This document shows, piece after piece, positions 28,599 to 38,843 of a stretch of DNA of 64,000 nucleotides. Below the pieces are notes generated by a model. That model ran no database searches. It was given only the letters and a program-made list of their open reading frames with translations, and was not told where the DNA came from. A program made the translations under genes and the position numbers. Source of the DNA: Entomomonas sp945283395 (GTDB lineage: Bacteria > Pseudomonadota > Gammaproteobacteria > Pseudomonadales > Pseudomonadaceae); NCBI GenBank assembly GCA_946480835.1, contig CAMLLC010000003.1, positions 1 through 64,000 on the forward strand, written 5' to 3'. Positions within the stretch are counted from its first letter, which is position 1. Each line of letters begins with the position of its first letter.

Positions 28599-30335
28599 AT
28601 GACCCAAAAAAATTATAGCTCTTTTGCAGAGCTTGGTATTCATCCTAATATTTTAGCTGCTATTGCTGAAGTTGGTTACGAAGAACCTTCGCCTATTCAA
28701 GCAAAAGCTATTCCCGAAATATTAGCGGGGCAAGATATTATTGGTCAAGCCCAAACAGGCACAGGCAAAACAGCAGCTTTTGCTTTACCTATACTTAGCA
28801 AATTAGATCCTCACTCGCATCATACCCAAGTACTGGTTTTAGCGCCCACTAGAGAATTGGCCTTGCAAGTAGCAGACGCATTTGAAAGCTACGCAAAACA
28901 TTTGCCTAGTATTAAAATTGCCGCCATTTATGGTGGCGCTCCTATGGGACCCCAGTTAAAAGCTATTCGGCAAGGAGCTCAGGTACTTGTAGCTACTCCT
29001 GGTAGATTATGTGACCATTTACGTAAAGATGCTAATTTCTTATCTGAAGTTAAATTTCTAGTATTAGATGAAGCAGATGAAATGTTAAAACTAGGGTTTA
29101 TGGAAGATTTAGAAAGCATCTTCAAAACTTTACCTGCCAAGCGCCAAACAGCCTTGTTTTCTGCCACCTTACCAGCTTCCATCAAAGCTATTGCAGAACA
29201 ACAACTTAATGAACCTAAACATATTAAAATAGCCGCTAAAACACAAACCGTTGAATGTATAGAGCAAACCTACTTAATGGTTTATCCCGAACAAAAAAAT
29301 ACAGCTATTTTACGGTTATTGGAAGTTGAAGATTTTGATGCTCTCATCGCCTTTGTAAGAACTAAACAAGCTACCCTAGATTTAGCCTCTGAATTAGAAA
29401 ATAAAGGCTATAGAGCCGCCGCCTTAAATGGAGATATTCCACAAGCGCAAAGAGAGCGGGTTATAGAGTCATTAAAAGATGGCCGGTTAGACATTGTAGT
29501 AGCCACCGACGTTGCTGCCCGTGGTTTAGACGTCCCTCGTATTACCCATGTATTTAATGTTGACATGCCTTATGATCCAGAGTCTTACGTTCATCGAATA
29601 GGCCGTACAGGTCGGGCTGGGCGAACAGGCAAAGCATTACTATTAGTTACTCCTAGAGAACGTCGTATGTTACAGACTATTGAGCGAGTAACTAAACAAG
29701 CGGTTAGTGAGGCTTCATTACCTGATGCTAGCAGTATGTTAGCAGCTCGCATTAAACGTCTAGTTAAAACTTTACAACCATTCACTATAAGCAATGATAC
29801 ACAACATTATTACCTAGACCTAATTGATAAATTCACTACCGATCTTAACTGTACGACTGAACAATTAGCTGCTGCCTTATTGCGTTGTATTTCTAACCGT
29901 CGTCCTCTTTCTGTGGAAGAAATCGAACGCACTGAACCTAAACTAACTCCTATCACCAATAAGAGAGAGCCTAGAGAACGAAAAGAGCGCTCTAACAGAG
30001 GCGATAGAAGTGAACGTAAAGGGCGTGGTGAACGGAGCGAAAGAACCGAGCGTAGCAGCCGTACTAGTAGTCGTAGCAATGACAAAGTAACCGAAGGTAA
30101 AATACGTTGCCGTACTCCTGTGGGCAGTTTAGATGGGGTAGCAGCTAAAAATATTTTAGGTGCTATTTTAAATGAAGCGGGCATAAATAAAGATCAAATA
30201 GGTAAAATTACTATTAGACCTAGCTTTAGCTTAATTGAATTACCTGAAAAAGGATTAGATAAAATCCTTACTAAACTAAGAGATACGCGCGTCGCAGGAA
30301 AACCATTAAAGCTGCGTCGGTACCGTGAAGATTAG
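28599..30335 (+). CDS. deaD: DeaD/CsdA-like DEAD-box RNA helicase
   Basis: ATP-dependent RNA helicase for ribosome assembly and mRNA decay at low temperature. The 578-residue product has all core motifs: Q-motif region, Walker A AQTGTGKT (51-58), PTRELALQ, DEAD (157-160), SAT, and HRIGRTGRAGRTG. A linker rich in Arg, Glu and Ser (about 445-497, with many RSER and GRGER repeats) leads to a DbpA-type RNA-binding domain (about 500-578, IRCRTPVGSLDG… KPLKLRRYRED). This C-terminal layout is that of DeaD rather than RhlB, RhlE or SrmB. A GAGG ribosome site precedes ATG 28599. Confidence 0.93.
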   Translation: MTQKNYSSFAELGIHPNILAAIAEVGYEEPSPIQAKAIPEILAGQDIIGQAQTGTGKTAAFALPILSKLDPHSHHTQVLVLAPTRELALQVADAFESYAKHLPSIKIAAIYGGAPMGPQLKAIRQGAQVLVATPGRLCDHLRKDANFLSEVKFLVLDEADEMLKLGFMEDLESIFKTLPAKRQTALFSATLPASIKAIAEQQLNEPKHIKIAAKTQTVECIEQTYLMVYPEQKNTAILRLLEVEDFDALIAFVRTKQATLDLASELENKGYRAAALNGDIPQAQRERVIESLKDGRLDIVVATDVAARGLDVPRITHVFNVDMPYDPESYVHRIGRTGRAGRTGKALLLVTPRERRMLQTIERVTKQAVSEASLPDASSMLAARIKRLVKTLQPFTISNDTQHYYLDLIDKFTTDLNCTTEQLAAALLRCISNRRPLSVEEIERTEPKLTPITNKREPRERKERSNRGDRSERKGRGERSERTERSSRTSSRSNDKVTEGKIRCRTPVGSLDGVAAKNILGAILNEAGINKDQIGKITIRPSFSLIELPEKGLDKILTKLRDTRVAGKPLKLRRYRED

Positions 30336-30387
30336 CTTGAGTATAGCCGCAAATCTTTTGGCATACCCATCATAGGAAATAAGTTAA

Positions 30388-30888
30388 GTGCAACAAGCTC
30401 TGTTTCAAATTACTATAAACTATACGTTAGCCATGCTAAAGCAATCAGTTATACGTTATTGCAAACGAGTATTGGGTTGGCGTTATTTGTTAGCAATGAT
30501 CTTTATAGCTTGTTGCCTTATTACTGCTTTTATTAAACAAGATACTTCATGGATGACAGGCGCTATGGCTGTTATTTTTACGTTTGGTTTAATCTTTGCA
30601 CTTAGTCTTTATTTAAATAACAAACATCATGTAATAGGCACTTTCAATGCGTTACAAAATCCTACTATCACTTTTTCAATCTACCAAGAGAAATTCGCTC
30701 TTTCGTCTGAGTTAGGTCAAGGCGAATGGCCTTGGTCAGCCATTAAGGAAATTTGGCAATACCCTAATAGCTGGCTAGTTTTTCTAACCCATAATAGTTA
30801 TGCAACCTTTCCTTTAGACGCTATTCCCTCACAAGCACAGCATTTTATTTTACAGCAAGTGCAAAATGCTGGTGGAATTATTAAATAG
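30388..30888 (+). CDS. YcxB-like membrane protein
   Basis: A 166-residue protein with two adjacent membrane helices (about 29-47 and 51-71) and a C-terminal beta-rich domain of about 95 residues (FSIYQEKFALSSELGQGEWPW, then a W-x-x-I-K-E-I motif and a short aromatic strand) that fits the YcxB/PH-like fold. The start is GTG at 30388, with AGGA upstream; no better ATG exists. Function is unknown in the family. Confidence 0.65.
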   Translation: MQQALFQITINYTLAMLKQSVIRYCKRVLGWRYLLAMIFIACCLITAFIKQDTSWMTGAMAVIFTFGLIFALSLYLNNKHHVIGTFNALQNPTITFSIYQEKFALSSELGQGEWPWSAIKEIWQYPNSWLVFLTHNSYATFPLDAIPSQAQHFILQQVQNAGGIIK

Positions 30889-31100
30889 CTTGTTGCCGGA
30901 TATAATAGATGCAACGTAAAGTAATTTTTAATCTATAACAATAAATAGTCTACTATCTGTATAGCGAATATTTATAATATTTGGCAGTAAAGATCTTCAT
31001 TCCTTATTTAAGAATGCTTGTTATTTTCTATGAGATAAAAGAAGAGTTAGTATACAATAGACATTTTATATAACGAGAATCAACTCTACTTTAGAAGCTA

Positions 31101-32846
31101 ATGAAAGAATTAATTCGAAACTTAATAGCAGAAGCATTGACTACTCTTCTTCAAGAAGGTTTGCTAACGGCTGATATCAATGCTACTGCAAAAATCCAAA
31201 TAGATAACACTAAAGACAAGTCGCACGGTGACTTTGCCTGTAATATTGCTATGGTATTAGCTAAACAAGCTAACATGAAACCACGCGATTTAGCAGAAAA
31301 AATTGTTGCCGTATTACCTACCAATGCGCAAATCAATAAAGTAGAAATAGCAGGACCTGGCTTTTTAAATTTCTTCCAAAATACCAATGCGTTAGCCAAG
31401 CGACTTGAAAAAGCCTTAGCTGATCCCTGTTTGATGGTTACTAAAGCGACTGCACCGCAAAGAGTAGTGATAGATCTATCCTCCCCTAATCTGGCCAAAG
31501 AAATGCATGTAGGCCATTTGCGGTCAACTATTATAGGTGATGCAGTTGCTCGAGTAGCTGAATTTCTGGGTGATACGGTTATACGGCAAAACCATGTAGG
31601 TGACTGGGGAACTCAGTTTGGCATGTTATTAGCCTATATGCAAGAGAATCCTTCCGCAGCTGAAAGTGAATTAGCTAATTTAGAGAATTTTTACCGCATT
31701 GCTAAAAAACGTTTTGACCTTTCTCCCGAATTTGCTGATAAAGCTCGTGAAATGGTGGTCAAATTACAAGCAGGCGACAAAGAATGCCTCAGCTTGTGGC
31801 AAAAATTTAATACTATTTCTTTAAATCACTGTCAGAAAGTATATGACTTATTAGATGTAAAGTTAACCAATGCTGATGTTAAGGGAGAAAGCTCTTATAA
31901 CGAGGATCTGCCTGTAATCATACAACAACTCAAAGCAAAACACATGCTAGTCACTAGTGATGGAGCACAATGTATTTTTCTTGATGGCTTTAAAAACAAA
32001 GAGGGCGAACCTCTAGGCATGATAGTACAAAAAGCAGATGGAGGTTATTTATATGCTACTACTGATCTTGCAGCAGTTCGTTATAGAGATCAAGTATTAA
32101 AAGCTGATCGTTGCTTATATTTTGCCGACCAACGGCAAGCTTTGCATTTTGATATGCTCTTTGCTGCCGCTTGCCAAGCTGGTTTTGCTCGCCCAGAGCT
32201 TGAACTAGAATTCATGGGATTTGGAACCATGAATGGAGAAGATGGCAAACCTTTTAAAACGCGTAATGGCGGGGTAGTTAAGCTAATAGATCTTCTTACA
32301 GAATCCATCCAAAAGGCTTATAAACTAGCCAAAGAACTCAATCCCGACTTAACCGAACAAGAATGCCAGCAAATAGCCCATTCCATTGGCATAGGTGCGG
32401 TAAAATACGCTGACTTATCAAAACATCGTACCAGCGACTATACCTTTAGTTTTGCTAACATGTTAAGTTTAGTAGGTAATACTGCTCCTTACTTGCTCTA
32501 TGCTTATACTCGTACAGCAGGGGTATTACGTAGTGCTGGAAAAGATCTTAATCAGCTTACAGGTAGCATAGTTTTACAGGCTGAGCAAGAACAAGCTTTA
32601 GCAGCTCACTTAATGCTATTGTCAGAAACTTTAAATGCTGTAGTTGAAAAAGGACTACCCCATTTGCTTTGTAGCTATCTTTATGAATTAGCCAAACTGT
32701 TTTCTAGTTTTTATGAAGAATGTCCTATAATTAAAGCTAGCAGCGAGCAACAACAGCAAAGTAGATTACGTTTAACTGCCTTAACTGGGCGTACTCTCAA
32801 GCAAGGTTTAGAGCTATTAGGATTAATTCCTTTGGAGCGTATGTAA
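31101..32846 (+). CDS. argS: ArgS, arginyl-tRNA synthetase
   Basis: Class I aminoacyl-tRNA synthetase that charges tRNA-Arg. The 581-residue enzyme has the N-terminal Add-1 tRNA-binding domain, the HIGH-type motif HVGHLRST (about 136-143, after SSPNLAKEM), a Rossmann core (GDWGTQFG), FKTRNGG in place of canonical KMSKS, as in most ArgS, and a C-terminal anticodon-binding DALR domain with LRLTALTGRTLKQGLELLG. The SPOR gene follows 3 bases downstream, as in Pseudomonas. Confidence 0.97.
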   Translation: MKELIRNLIAEALTTLLQEGLLTADINATAKIQIDNTKDKSHGDFACNIAMVLAKQANMKPRDLAEKIVAVLPTNAQINKVEIAGPGFLNFFQNTNALAKRLEKALADPCLMVTKATAPQRVVIDLSSPNLAKEMHVGHLRSTIIGDAVARVAEFLGDTVIRQNHVGDWGTQFGMLLAYMQENPSAAESELANLENFYRIAKKRFDLSPEFADKAREMVVKLQAGDKECLSLWQKFNTISLNHCQKVYDLLDVKLTNADVKGESSYNEDLPVIIQQLKAKHMLVTSDGAQCIFLDGFKNKEGEPLGMIVQKADGGYLYATTDLAAVRYRDQVLKADRCLYFADQRQALHFDMLFAAACQAGFARPELELEFMGFGTMNGEDGKPFKTRNGGVVKLIDLLTESIQKAYKLAKELNPDLTEQECQQIAHSIGIGAVKYADLSKHRTSDYTFSFANMLSLVGNTAPYLLYAYTRTAGVLRSAGKDLNQLTGSIVLQAEQEQALAAHLMLLSETLNAVVEKGLPHLLCSYLYELAKLFSSFYEECPIIKASSEQQQQSRLRLTALTGRTLKQGLELLGLIPLERM

Positions 32847-32849
32847 CAA

Positions 32850-33575
32850 ATGGCCAAAGCAAAAAATAAACCTCGTGGTGCCAACAAATATACACCACCG
32901 GCTAAATCTGGCGCCCCTAGTTGGATATGGCTAATTGCAGGGATTGTAATAGGGGGTTTTATTATGTTTTTAATGAAATTAGAGCCCAAAAAAGACATTA
33001 GAAACCAACCGCCTACTAAACCTATTGCGGTTAAAAAAAACAGCAGTCCCTCCAATAAGCCTAAATTTGAATTTCCGCAAATATTATCAGGTAATGAAAC
33101 GGCTAGCCAACCTCAGCCAGTAACCGAAGAGCAACGCAATAAGCTAGACGGGCAAAGAGCTGCCGCTTTATTAGAAGGAAGAACACCACCTACTGTTTCA
33201 CCTGTTAATACTTCACCTCAACAGCCGATAGCGTCAGTTCCTAATAATCAACCCGTAGCCACCACGCCACCAGTAGCAAATCCTGCTCCTCAAGCTACGC
33301 CGTCCCAAGTGGCGACCATCACACCCTTAACTGGGATGAATTTCTATTTACAAATAGGCTCCTATCCTACTAAGAACAGTGCTGAAAGTATAAGAGCTCA
33401 AGTACTTATGGCCGGGCAAGATGCTCGTTTAGAAACAACTACCACGAACAAGAAAACGTGGTATAGAGTATTAGTAGGCCCTTTCAAATCCAAAGAAGAA
33501 GCAGCCAAAGCGCAAAAACTACTAGCTAATAATGGCTTCAATAAAACCCTGTTAGTCCCTCGTAAGCTCCAATAG
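32850..33575 (+). CDS. ftsN: FtsN-like SPOR-domain cell division protein
   Basis: A 241-residue bitopic inner-membrane protein: short basic cytoplasmic tail, one membrane helix (about 24-41, WIWLIAGIVIGGFIMFLM), a long Pro/Gln/Thr-rich periplasmic linker, and a C-terminal SPOR domain (about 165-241, with FYLQIGSYPTKNSAES and YRVLVGPFKSKEEA) that binds denuded septal peptidoglycan. Position directly after argS and convergent with priA matches the Pseudomonas ftsN locus; hslVU, usually next, is absent. FtsN identity is inferred from synteny and layout, since SPOR proteins are diverse. Confidence 0.75.
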   Translation: MAKAKNKPRGANKYTPPAKSGAPSWIWLIAGIVIGGFIMFLMKLEPKKDIRNQPPTKPIAVKKNSSPSNKPKFEFPQILSGNETASQPQPVTEEQRNKLDGQRAAALLEGRTPPTVSPVNTSPQQPIASVPNNQPVATTPPVANPAPQATPSQVATITPLTGMNFYLQIGSYPTKNSAESIRAQVLMAGQDARLETTTTNKKTWYRVLVGPFKSKEEAAKAQKLLANNGFNKTLLVPRKLQ

Positions 33576-33577
33576 CT

Positions 33578-35803
33578 TTACAGCAAATCAATAGGATCAA
33601 CATCCAAAGACCAGCGGACCTGACTGGTCTTGGGTAATTCTTCTAAACTAGTTAACCAACTATTTAGAAACAAATGTAATGCTGAACGTTGCTCACTTTG
33701 TATTAAAATTTGTCCCCTCAATCTGCCAGCTTTGCGTTCCATTGGAGCAGGAATTGGACCAAATACTTCTACGACTTTTGCCTCTGACTGCGAGGCTAAT
33801 AACTCTGCCTGCGCAAAAGCTCTTGATAGAAAACTGGTTAATTGATCTGCTTTATAAGCCTCCGCCCTTAATAAAGCTAAATAACTAAAAGGGGGTAAAT
33901 GAGCGGTTTGCCGTTCCTCCAAAGATTGCTTAGCAAACCCTAAATAACCTTTTTCTATTAACTGCACTAATAACGGATGCCCCGGCAAATAAGTTTGAAT
34001 TAATACTTGTCCCACCCGCTCTGCACGACCAGCTCTACCTGCAACCTGTAGTATGAGCTGAGCTGTTTTTTCACAGGCTCTAAAATCAGCTGAAAAAAGT
34101 CCACTATCTGCGTCTAAGATAGCCACTAAGGTTACATTAGGAAAATGATGTCCTTTGGTAAGCATTTGAGTACCTACTAGAATACCCGCTTCACCACTAC
34201 GCACAACATTGACAAATTGTTCCATAGCCGACTTTTTACTAGTAGTATCCCTATCTATGCGCCAAATAGGCCAATCTGCAAATAAAGTTTTTAACCGCTG
34301 TTCGGTGCGTTCTGTGCCAACACCAACTGGGCGCAAATCAACATGTTGACAATGGGGGCATACAACTAATAACGGTTGATGAAATTCACAATGATGACAA
34401 CGTAACTCATGCTCTTTCAAGTGCAATGTCATCCTTGCATCACAGTGTGGACAATGACAAATCCAACCACAATGATGACAAATTAACGTAGGCGCATAGC
34501 CCCTTCTATTTATAAAAACAAGGACTTGCTGTCCAGCTCTTAAGGTGTTATCAATCAACAGCTGTAATTGTGCAGAAAGGCCACCATCCATCACTTGTGA
34601 CCGCACATCTAAACAATTTATTTGAGGGAGTTTAGCTCCGCCAGCTCTATGCGTTAAGCTGAGCAATTTATAGCGTCCCATCTCGGCATTTTGTAAACTT
34701 TCTAAAGAAGGCGTAGCCGAACCAAGCATGACTGGCACATTCTCCATACGTCCTCTCACAATAGCTAAATCCCTAGCGTGATAACGTAAACCATCTTGTT
34801 GCTTATACGAGCTATCATGTTCCTCATCTACCACAATAAGCCCTAATTTTAGCATAGGCGTAAAAATAGCTGATCTGGTACCTATGACAATATCTACTCG
34901 GCCCTCTTTGGCTGCGTGCCAAGCTGCCAAGCGTTCCTTATCAGTCAAATTAGAATGAATTAAGCTTATCTTAGCGTTAAAACGCTTCTGAAATCTATAT
35001 AATGTTTGAGGGCTTAAATTAATTTCAGGAATTAAAATAAGTGCTTGTTTTCCTTCTTTTAAGACTTGATGTATTAAATGAAAATAGACTTCTGTTTTAC
35101 CACTACCCGTTACACCATAAAGTAAGAAGGTCTGAAAATTATGTAAGGCTTTGCCAACGATATTAATTACTTTTTCTTGCTCTTCATTGGTTAATAGCTC
35201 AGGTTCAACTAACCAACTGCCTTCATGTTTAACGGGCTTAATAGCTCTACATTCACAATAGACGAGTGCTTTTTCTTGTAACCTTTGCAAACTATCTAAT
35301 TGAATCTGTAATTTTTCTAATAAATTCTGGGCTGCCCCATGCGGATGCTGCATCAAAATTTGTAAGGTACGTTTTTGTCTAGGGGCTCTATTTAAACGAC
35401 TATCGGCTTGACTTACGCCTTCAACTATATGCCAAATGTATTCGCTATTTTCATCAGGATATTTACCTTGTTTTAATAAATTAGGTAAAGCCCAAGCTAA
35501 CGTATCACCTAAACTATGTAAGTAATAATGCGCCGTCCATTGACATAAATTTAATAACATAGTGGGAATAATAGGCGTTTCATCGAGTAACGCTAGCGCA
35601 TTTTTTAATTTATCAGTAGCTACTTCGGTCTTAGTAGTAACTTCTATTAATACGCCCACTAAGGTACGATTAGCAAACGGCACTTTTACTCTGATGCCTG
35701 CCGTTAATAGGCTAGCATCCACGCCTTTAGGTGGTAAATAATCAAAGAGTCGCCTTAATGGAGAAGGTAGCGCCAAGCGTAAATAGTAAGTACTATAAGT
35801 CAC
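33578..35803 (-). CDS. priA: PriA, primosomal replication-restart helicase
   Basis: 3'-to-5' DNA helicase that restarts stalled forks by loading DnaB. The 741-residue protein shows an N-terminal 3'-DNA-binding domain (YLRLALPSPLRRLFDYLPP), Walker A LLYGVTGSGKTEVY (near 230), DEEH box VVDEEHDSSYKQ, and a zinc domain with four Cys-x2-Cys pairs (CHHCGW, CPHCDA, CHHC, CPHC). The C-terminal helicase motifs (GTERTEQRL, GTQMLTKGHHFP, AGRAGRAE) are intact. Its stop lies 2 bases from that of the SPOR gene. Confidence 0.97.
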   Translation of the reverse strand: MTYSTYYLRLALPSPLRRLFDYLPPKGVDASLLTAGIRVKVPFANRTLVGVLIEVTTKTEVATDKLKNALALLDETPIIPTMLLNLCQWTAHYYLHSLGDTLAWALPNLLKQGKYPDENSEYIWHIVEGVSQADSRLNRAPRQKRTLQILMQHPHGAAQNLLEKLQIQLDSLQRLQEKALVYCECRAIKPVKHEGSWLVEPELLTNEEQEKVINIVGKALHNFQTFLLYGVTGSGKTEVYFHLIHQVLKEGKQALILIPEINLSPQTLYRFQKRFNAKISLIHSNLTDKERLAAWHAAKEGRVDIVIGTRSAIFTPMLKLGLIVVDEEHDSSYKQQDGLRYHARDLAIVRGRMENVPVMLGSATPSLESLQNAEMGRYKLLSLTHRAGGAKLPQINCLDVRSQVMDGGLSAQLQLLIDNTLRAGQQVLVFINRRGYAPTLICHHCGWICHCPHCDARMTLHLKEHELRCHHCEFHQPLLVVCPHCQHVDLRPVGVGTERTEQRLKTLFADWPIWRIDRDTTSKKSAMEQFVNVVRSGEAGILVGTQMLTKGHHFPNVTLVAILDADSGLFSADFRACEKTAQLILQVAGRAGRAERVGQVLIQTYLPGHPLLVQLIEKGYLGFAKQSLEERQTAHLPPFSYLALLRAEAYKADQLTSFLSRAFAQAELLASQSEAKVVEVFGPIPAPMERKAGRLRGQILIQSEQRSALHLFLNSWLTSLEELPKTSQVRWSLDVDPIDLL

Positions 35804-36186
35804 ATAGTTTCCTTATAAGTCAATCCATTTAGACTATCATATAAGGATTTACTAAAAAAACAATACAACTAACTAAACCTTTGAAATTAACCAATCAATT
35901 AATTGCCAAAAGCCCCCTTACTTAACATTTATTAAGTGGTCATAACCCTTTAAAAGCCCATTGTTTTAGCTAGCTACGTCTATGTGCAGGATGAGGAAAG
36001 AGGCTTACACTAAAACCATTGCTGAATTATCAACTCGAGGTCAAATCCCTATTAGCAACATTAAGCTTATTAAAGCGCGCTGTTCTAGTTGCTCTAACCC
36101 TATCATTAACTAGTTCTCGCACAAGATTAATTAACGACATGGCGCTAGTAACCGCTAGCAAATTTAGCAGCCCCTTACTATTAGCT
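35804..36186. other. Intergenic region between priA and the has secretion genes
   Basis: About 380 bases with no convincing gene. A plus-strand frame at 36019-36210 is open but overlaps the hasF end and has no ribosome site. I see no clear terminator or repeat. Confidence 0.4.
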
Positions 36187-37509
36187 TTATTCAAAAAAAT
36201 AACTAGCTAACTCCTGTAAATTTTCTTCGCCTAATTGACCACTTAAGTATCTCAAGGTTAACCATGCTCTTAAATAAGCATGCTGCGCATCAGCTAAATT
36301 TTTTTTAGCACTAAAGAATTGTTGCTCGGCATTTAAAACATCTAAATTGACCCGCTCGCCAGCCTGTACGCTTTTTTCGGTAGCCGTCACCAATGTTGAA
36401 GCCGATTTAACCGCCAAGTCAAAAGCCTGAATGCGTGCCTTACTACTATTGATAAGATTAAATTGTTTACGTAATTCTTTTACAGTAGCACTCACTTTAT
36501 CATCTAACTCATATTGAGCTTGTGCTTTTTGTTTGGAAGCTTGCCGCGAAGCCGCTAAATTTCCACCACCAGCAAATAAAGGCATACTCAATTGAATACC
36601 TACTGTTTTAGTATTATATTTTTGATTATACGTACTATCAGAATCTGAACTAGATTTTCTATTGTTAGCGTAAAAATTAACTGTAGGCAAATGGTTAGCC
36701 AATTTCTTTTTTAGCTCATAATCTGCTACATCTACCGCATAGCGTTGCGCTTTAAGATTTGCATTATAAGCTACCGCTTTATCGCGCCATACTTCAAATT
36801 TAGTAGGCTTTAACGGCAATACAACGAAACTAGCTTTCAAAGGGGTCAGTTGATTAATACTTATCGCTGTTCCAATAATAGTTTGTAATTCCCTAAGTGC
36901 CGCATCTAAATTATCTTGTGCTTCAATGTATTCTGCGATCGCTAATTGTAATCTTGCTTCTGTCTCTAGTATATCGGTGCGAGTTCCTTCCCCTTCTTTA
37001 TATAGTTTTCTATTAAGTTGTAATTGCTCTTGATAAGCATGTTGTTGGGCTTTAGACAGGAGAATAACTTGTTCTGATAATAAAGCTTCGCTATAAGCAG
37101 TAAATAGCCTAATAGCAAGATCTTGCGACTTATCACGAAAAATCTCATCGGACATCAGCGCCCTGGTTGCGCCTTGTCTATATTCTGCCCACGCCGCATA
37201 ATCAAAAAGTGGCTGTTGCAGACTAAAGGTAGAAGTATAGCTTTTGTACTTTCTAGTGGTAGTGGTAAAGGTCGTCACCTCAGAATCATTATGCCCTTTA
37301 TTATAGCTATAGTTAACTTTAGGCAGTAATGCTGCTCGCCCTATAGCTAAATATTCTTGCCCAGCTTCATTAGCTTTTAGGGCAGCATGGAAAGTAGGAT
37401 CATTATCAAGGGCTAACACATAAGCATCTAAAATATTCAAGGCAGCACAATATGGAACAAACAGAGTTGACCAAAATATAGCTAGCCAATAACTTCTCAG
37501 CAAATTCAT
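36187..37509 (-). CDS. hasF: HasF-like TolC-family outer-membrane channel
   Basis: The outer-membrane factor of the type I secretion system exporting HasA hemophores. The 440-residue product has an N-terminal signal peptide (WLAIFWSTLFVPYCAALN) and the duplicated TolC-family outer membrane efflux repeats, rich in Ala, Gln and coiled-coil heptads (YALSEAL-like, ARLQLAIAEYIEAQDNLDAAL and similar). The ATG overlaps the hasE stop by 4 bases (ATGA), so hasDEF is one operon. Direction and gene order match P. aeruginosa hasDEF. Confidence 0.87.
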   Translation of the reverse strand: MNLLRSYWLAIFWSTLFVPYCAALNILDAYVLALDNDPTFHAALKANEAGQEYLAIGRAALLPKVNYSYNKGHNDSEVTTFTTTTRKYKSYTSTFSLQQPLFDYAAWAEYRQGATRALMSDEIFRDKSQDLAIRLFTAYSEALLSEQVILLSKAQQHAYQEQLQLNRKLYKEGEGTRTDILETEARLQLAIAEYIEAQDNLDAALRELQTIIGTAISINQLTPLKASFVVLPLKPTKFEVWRDKAVAYNANLKAQRYAVDVADYELKKKLANHLPTVNFYANNRKSSSDSDSTYNQKYNTKTVGIQLSMPLFAGGGNLAASRQASKQKAQAQYELDDKVSATVKELRKQFNLINSSKARIQAFDLAVKSASTLVTATEKSVQAGERVNLDVLNAEQQFFSAKKNLADAQHAYLRAWLTLRYLSGQLGEENLQELASYFFE

Positions 37510-38843
37510 TCTTCCCCCAAAGCAAGATGGGTGCGATCTAACAGCGGTTTAAATAAATAACTTAACAGCGATCTTTCCCCGGTTCTTACAAAAGCTTGTA
37601 CGGGCATACCTGGGCGAATTTGTAAGCCTTTTAATGAAGCCATGCCTTTATCAGTCACTTTAATTTGAATACTATAATAAGGTTGTTTAGTTTGATCATC
37701 GGTTAATCTATCGGCTGAAACTAATAACACTTCACCTTCCACCTTTGGTGTAGTACTTTGTGAAAAGGCAGGAAACATAACTTCAACCGATAAACCTTTA
37801 TGTACCTTATCCACTAAATTAACAGGTAATTCACCCTCCACTAACAAAGATTCATCTTCTGGCACTACTTCCATTAATGACTGCCCTGGGCTAATTACCC
37901 CACCTTGGGTAAAAACATTTAAAGCTACTACTATGCCACTACTAGGCGCTATTATTTTAGTGTGTGCTAGTTCAAACTCGGCATTCTGTAATTTTTGCCT
38001 TACTTCTTCGGTTTTACTCTCCAATTCTGTAAGCTGTGTGGCTACTTCCTTTTGATAATCTTGTTGGCGTTGGCTTACTTTCAACGTCAATTCTGCTACC
38101 TGTTGCTGAAGCTGGCCTATACGGCCTCTATCTTCAGCTATATCAGACCCTATTTGGGCATATACTCGCTCTGTATCTAAGAGTTTATTACGTGCCATAT
38201 AACCTTCTTCTACTAATTCTCTTTGGCCTTTTAGCTGATTATTAATAAGCGTTTGTTGTTGCTGTTTATTTGCTAATGCTTGGGTTAAGCCCTTTATTTG
38301 CTCTTTTATGCCGCCGATACTAGCTTTAATTCCTTGTAACTCCATAGTCAAAGAATCTTGACGATTCTTTAATAAACTAGTTTGGAGCTGCATGGCGGCA
38401 GCGGCTTGAGGGTCTGCTTGAAAACTCAGTAGCTCTTGACTAAATAATGGTTCTTTTAACCATGCTAGCTCGGCTTGAAGTCTAGCTTGGTTTGCTAGAA
38501 AAGTGATGTATTGAACATAAAGCGACTGTTGTTGCGTTTTCCACGTGGTATCATTTAATTGCATAACAATTTCGCCCGCAGTCACTTTTTGGCCTTCTTC
38601 TACAAAAATTTTATCGACAATACCACCATTAGGATGTTGAACTACCTTGCGATGGCCTGACACAATAATTTTGCCATTCACCGCCACTCCCTTATCTAAC
38701 GGGGCTAACGCCGCCCAAAGCAAAGAGCAACAAAACCCACCTAAGACAATTAGCCAGCCTAATCTGGCCGGTTTTTTATTATCTAATGCTTGTAACTGCG
38801 CTGTTACCTCGGAGGTATCAACAGTTTCAACGTTAATAGCCAC
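37506..38843 (-). CDS. hasE: HasE-like membrane fusion protein (HlyD family)
   Basis: Periplasmic adaptor that joins the ABC pump to the outer-membrane channel. The 445-residue product has a short cytoplasmic tail, one membrane helix (about 29-48, WLIVLGGFCCSLLWAALAPL), a lipoyl half-motif (GHRKVVQHPNGGIVDKIFVEEGQKV), a long coiled coil (about 120-290) and a C-terminal beta-barrel domain (VEVMFPAF… IRPGMPVQAFVRTGERS), as in the PrtE/HasE branch of HlyD. It overlaps hasD by one base and hasF by four. Confidence 0.9.
   Translation of the reverse strand: MAINVETVDTSEVTAQLQALDNKKPARLGWLIVLGGFCCSLLWAALAPLDKGVAVNGKIIVSGHRKVVQHPNGGIVDKIFVEEGQKVTAGEIVMQLNDTTWKTQQQSLYVQYITFLANQARLQAELAWLKEPLFSQELLSFQADPQAAAAMQLQTSLLKNRQDSLTMELQGIKASIGGIKEQIKGLTQALANKQQQQTLINNQLKGQRELVEEGYMARNKLLDTERVYAQIGSDIAEDRGRIGQLQQQVAELTLKVSQRQQDYQKEVATQLTELESKTEEVRQKLQNAEFELAHTKIIAPSSGIVVALNVFTQGGVISPGQSLMEVVPEDESLLVEGELPVNLVDKVHKGLSVEVMFPAFSQSTTPKVEGEVLLVSADRLTDDQTKQPYYSIQIKVTDKGMASLKGLQIRPGMPVQAFVRTGERSLLSYLFKPLLDRTHLALGEE

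Noticed and set aside
36019..36210. Plus-strand frame of 63 codons near the hasF end
   Set aside because: Overlaps hasF antisense and has no ribosome site.
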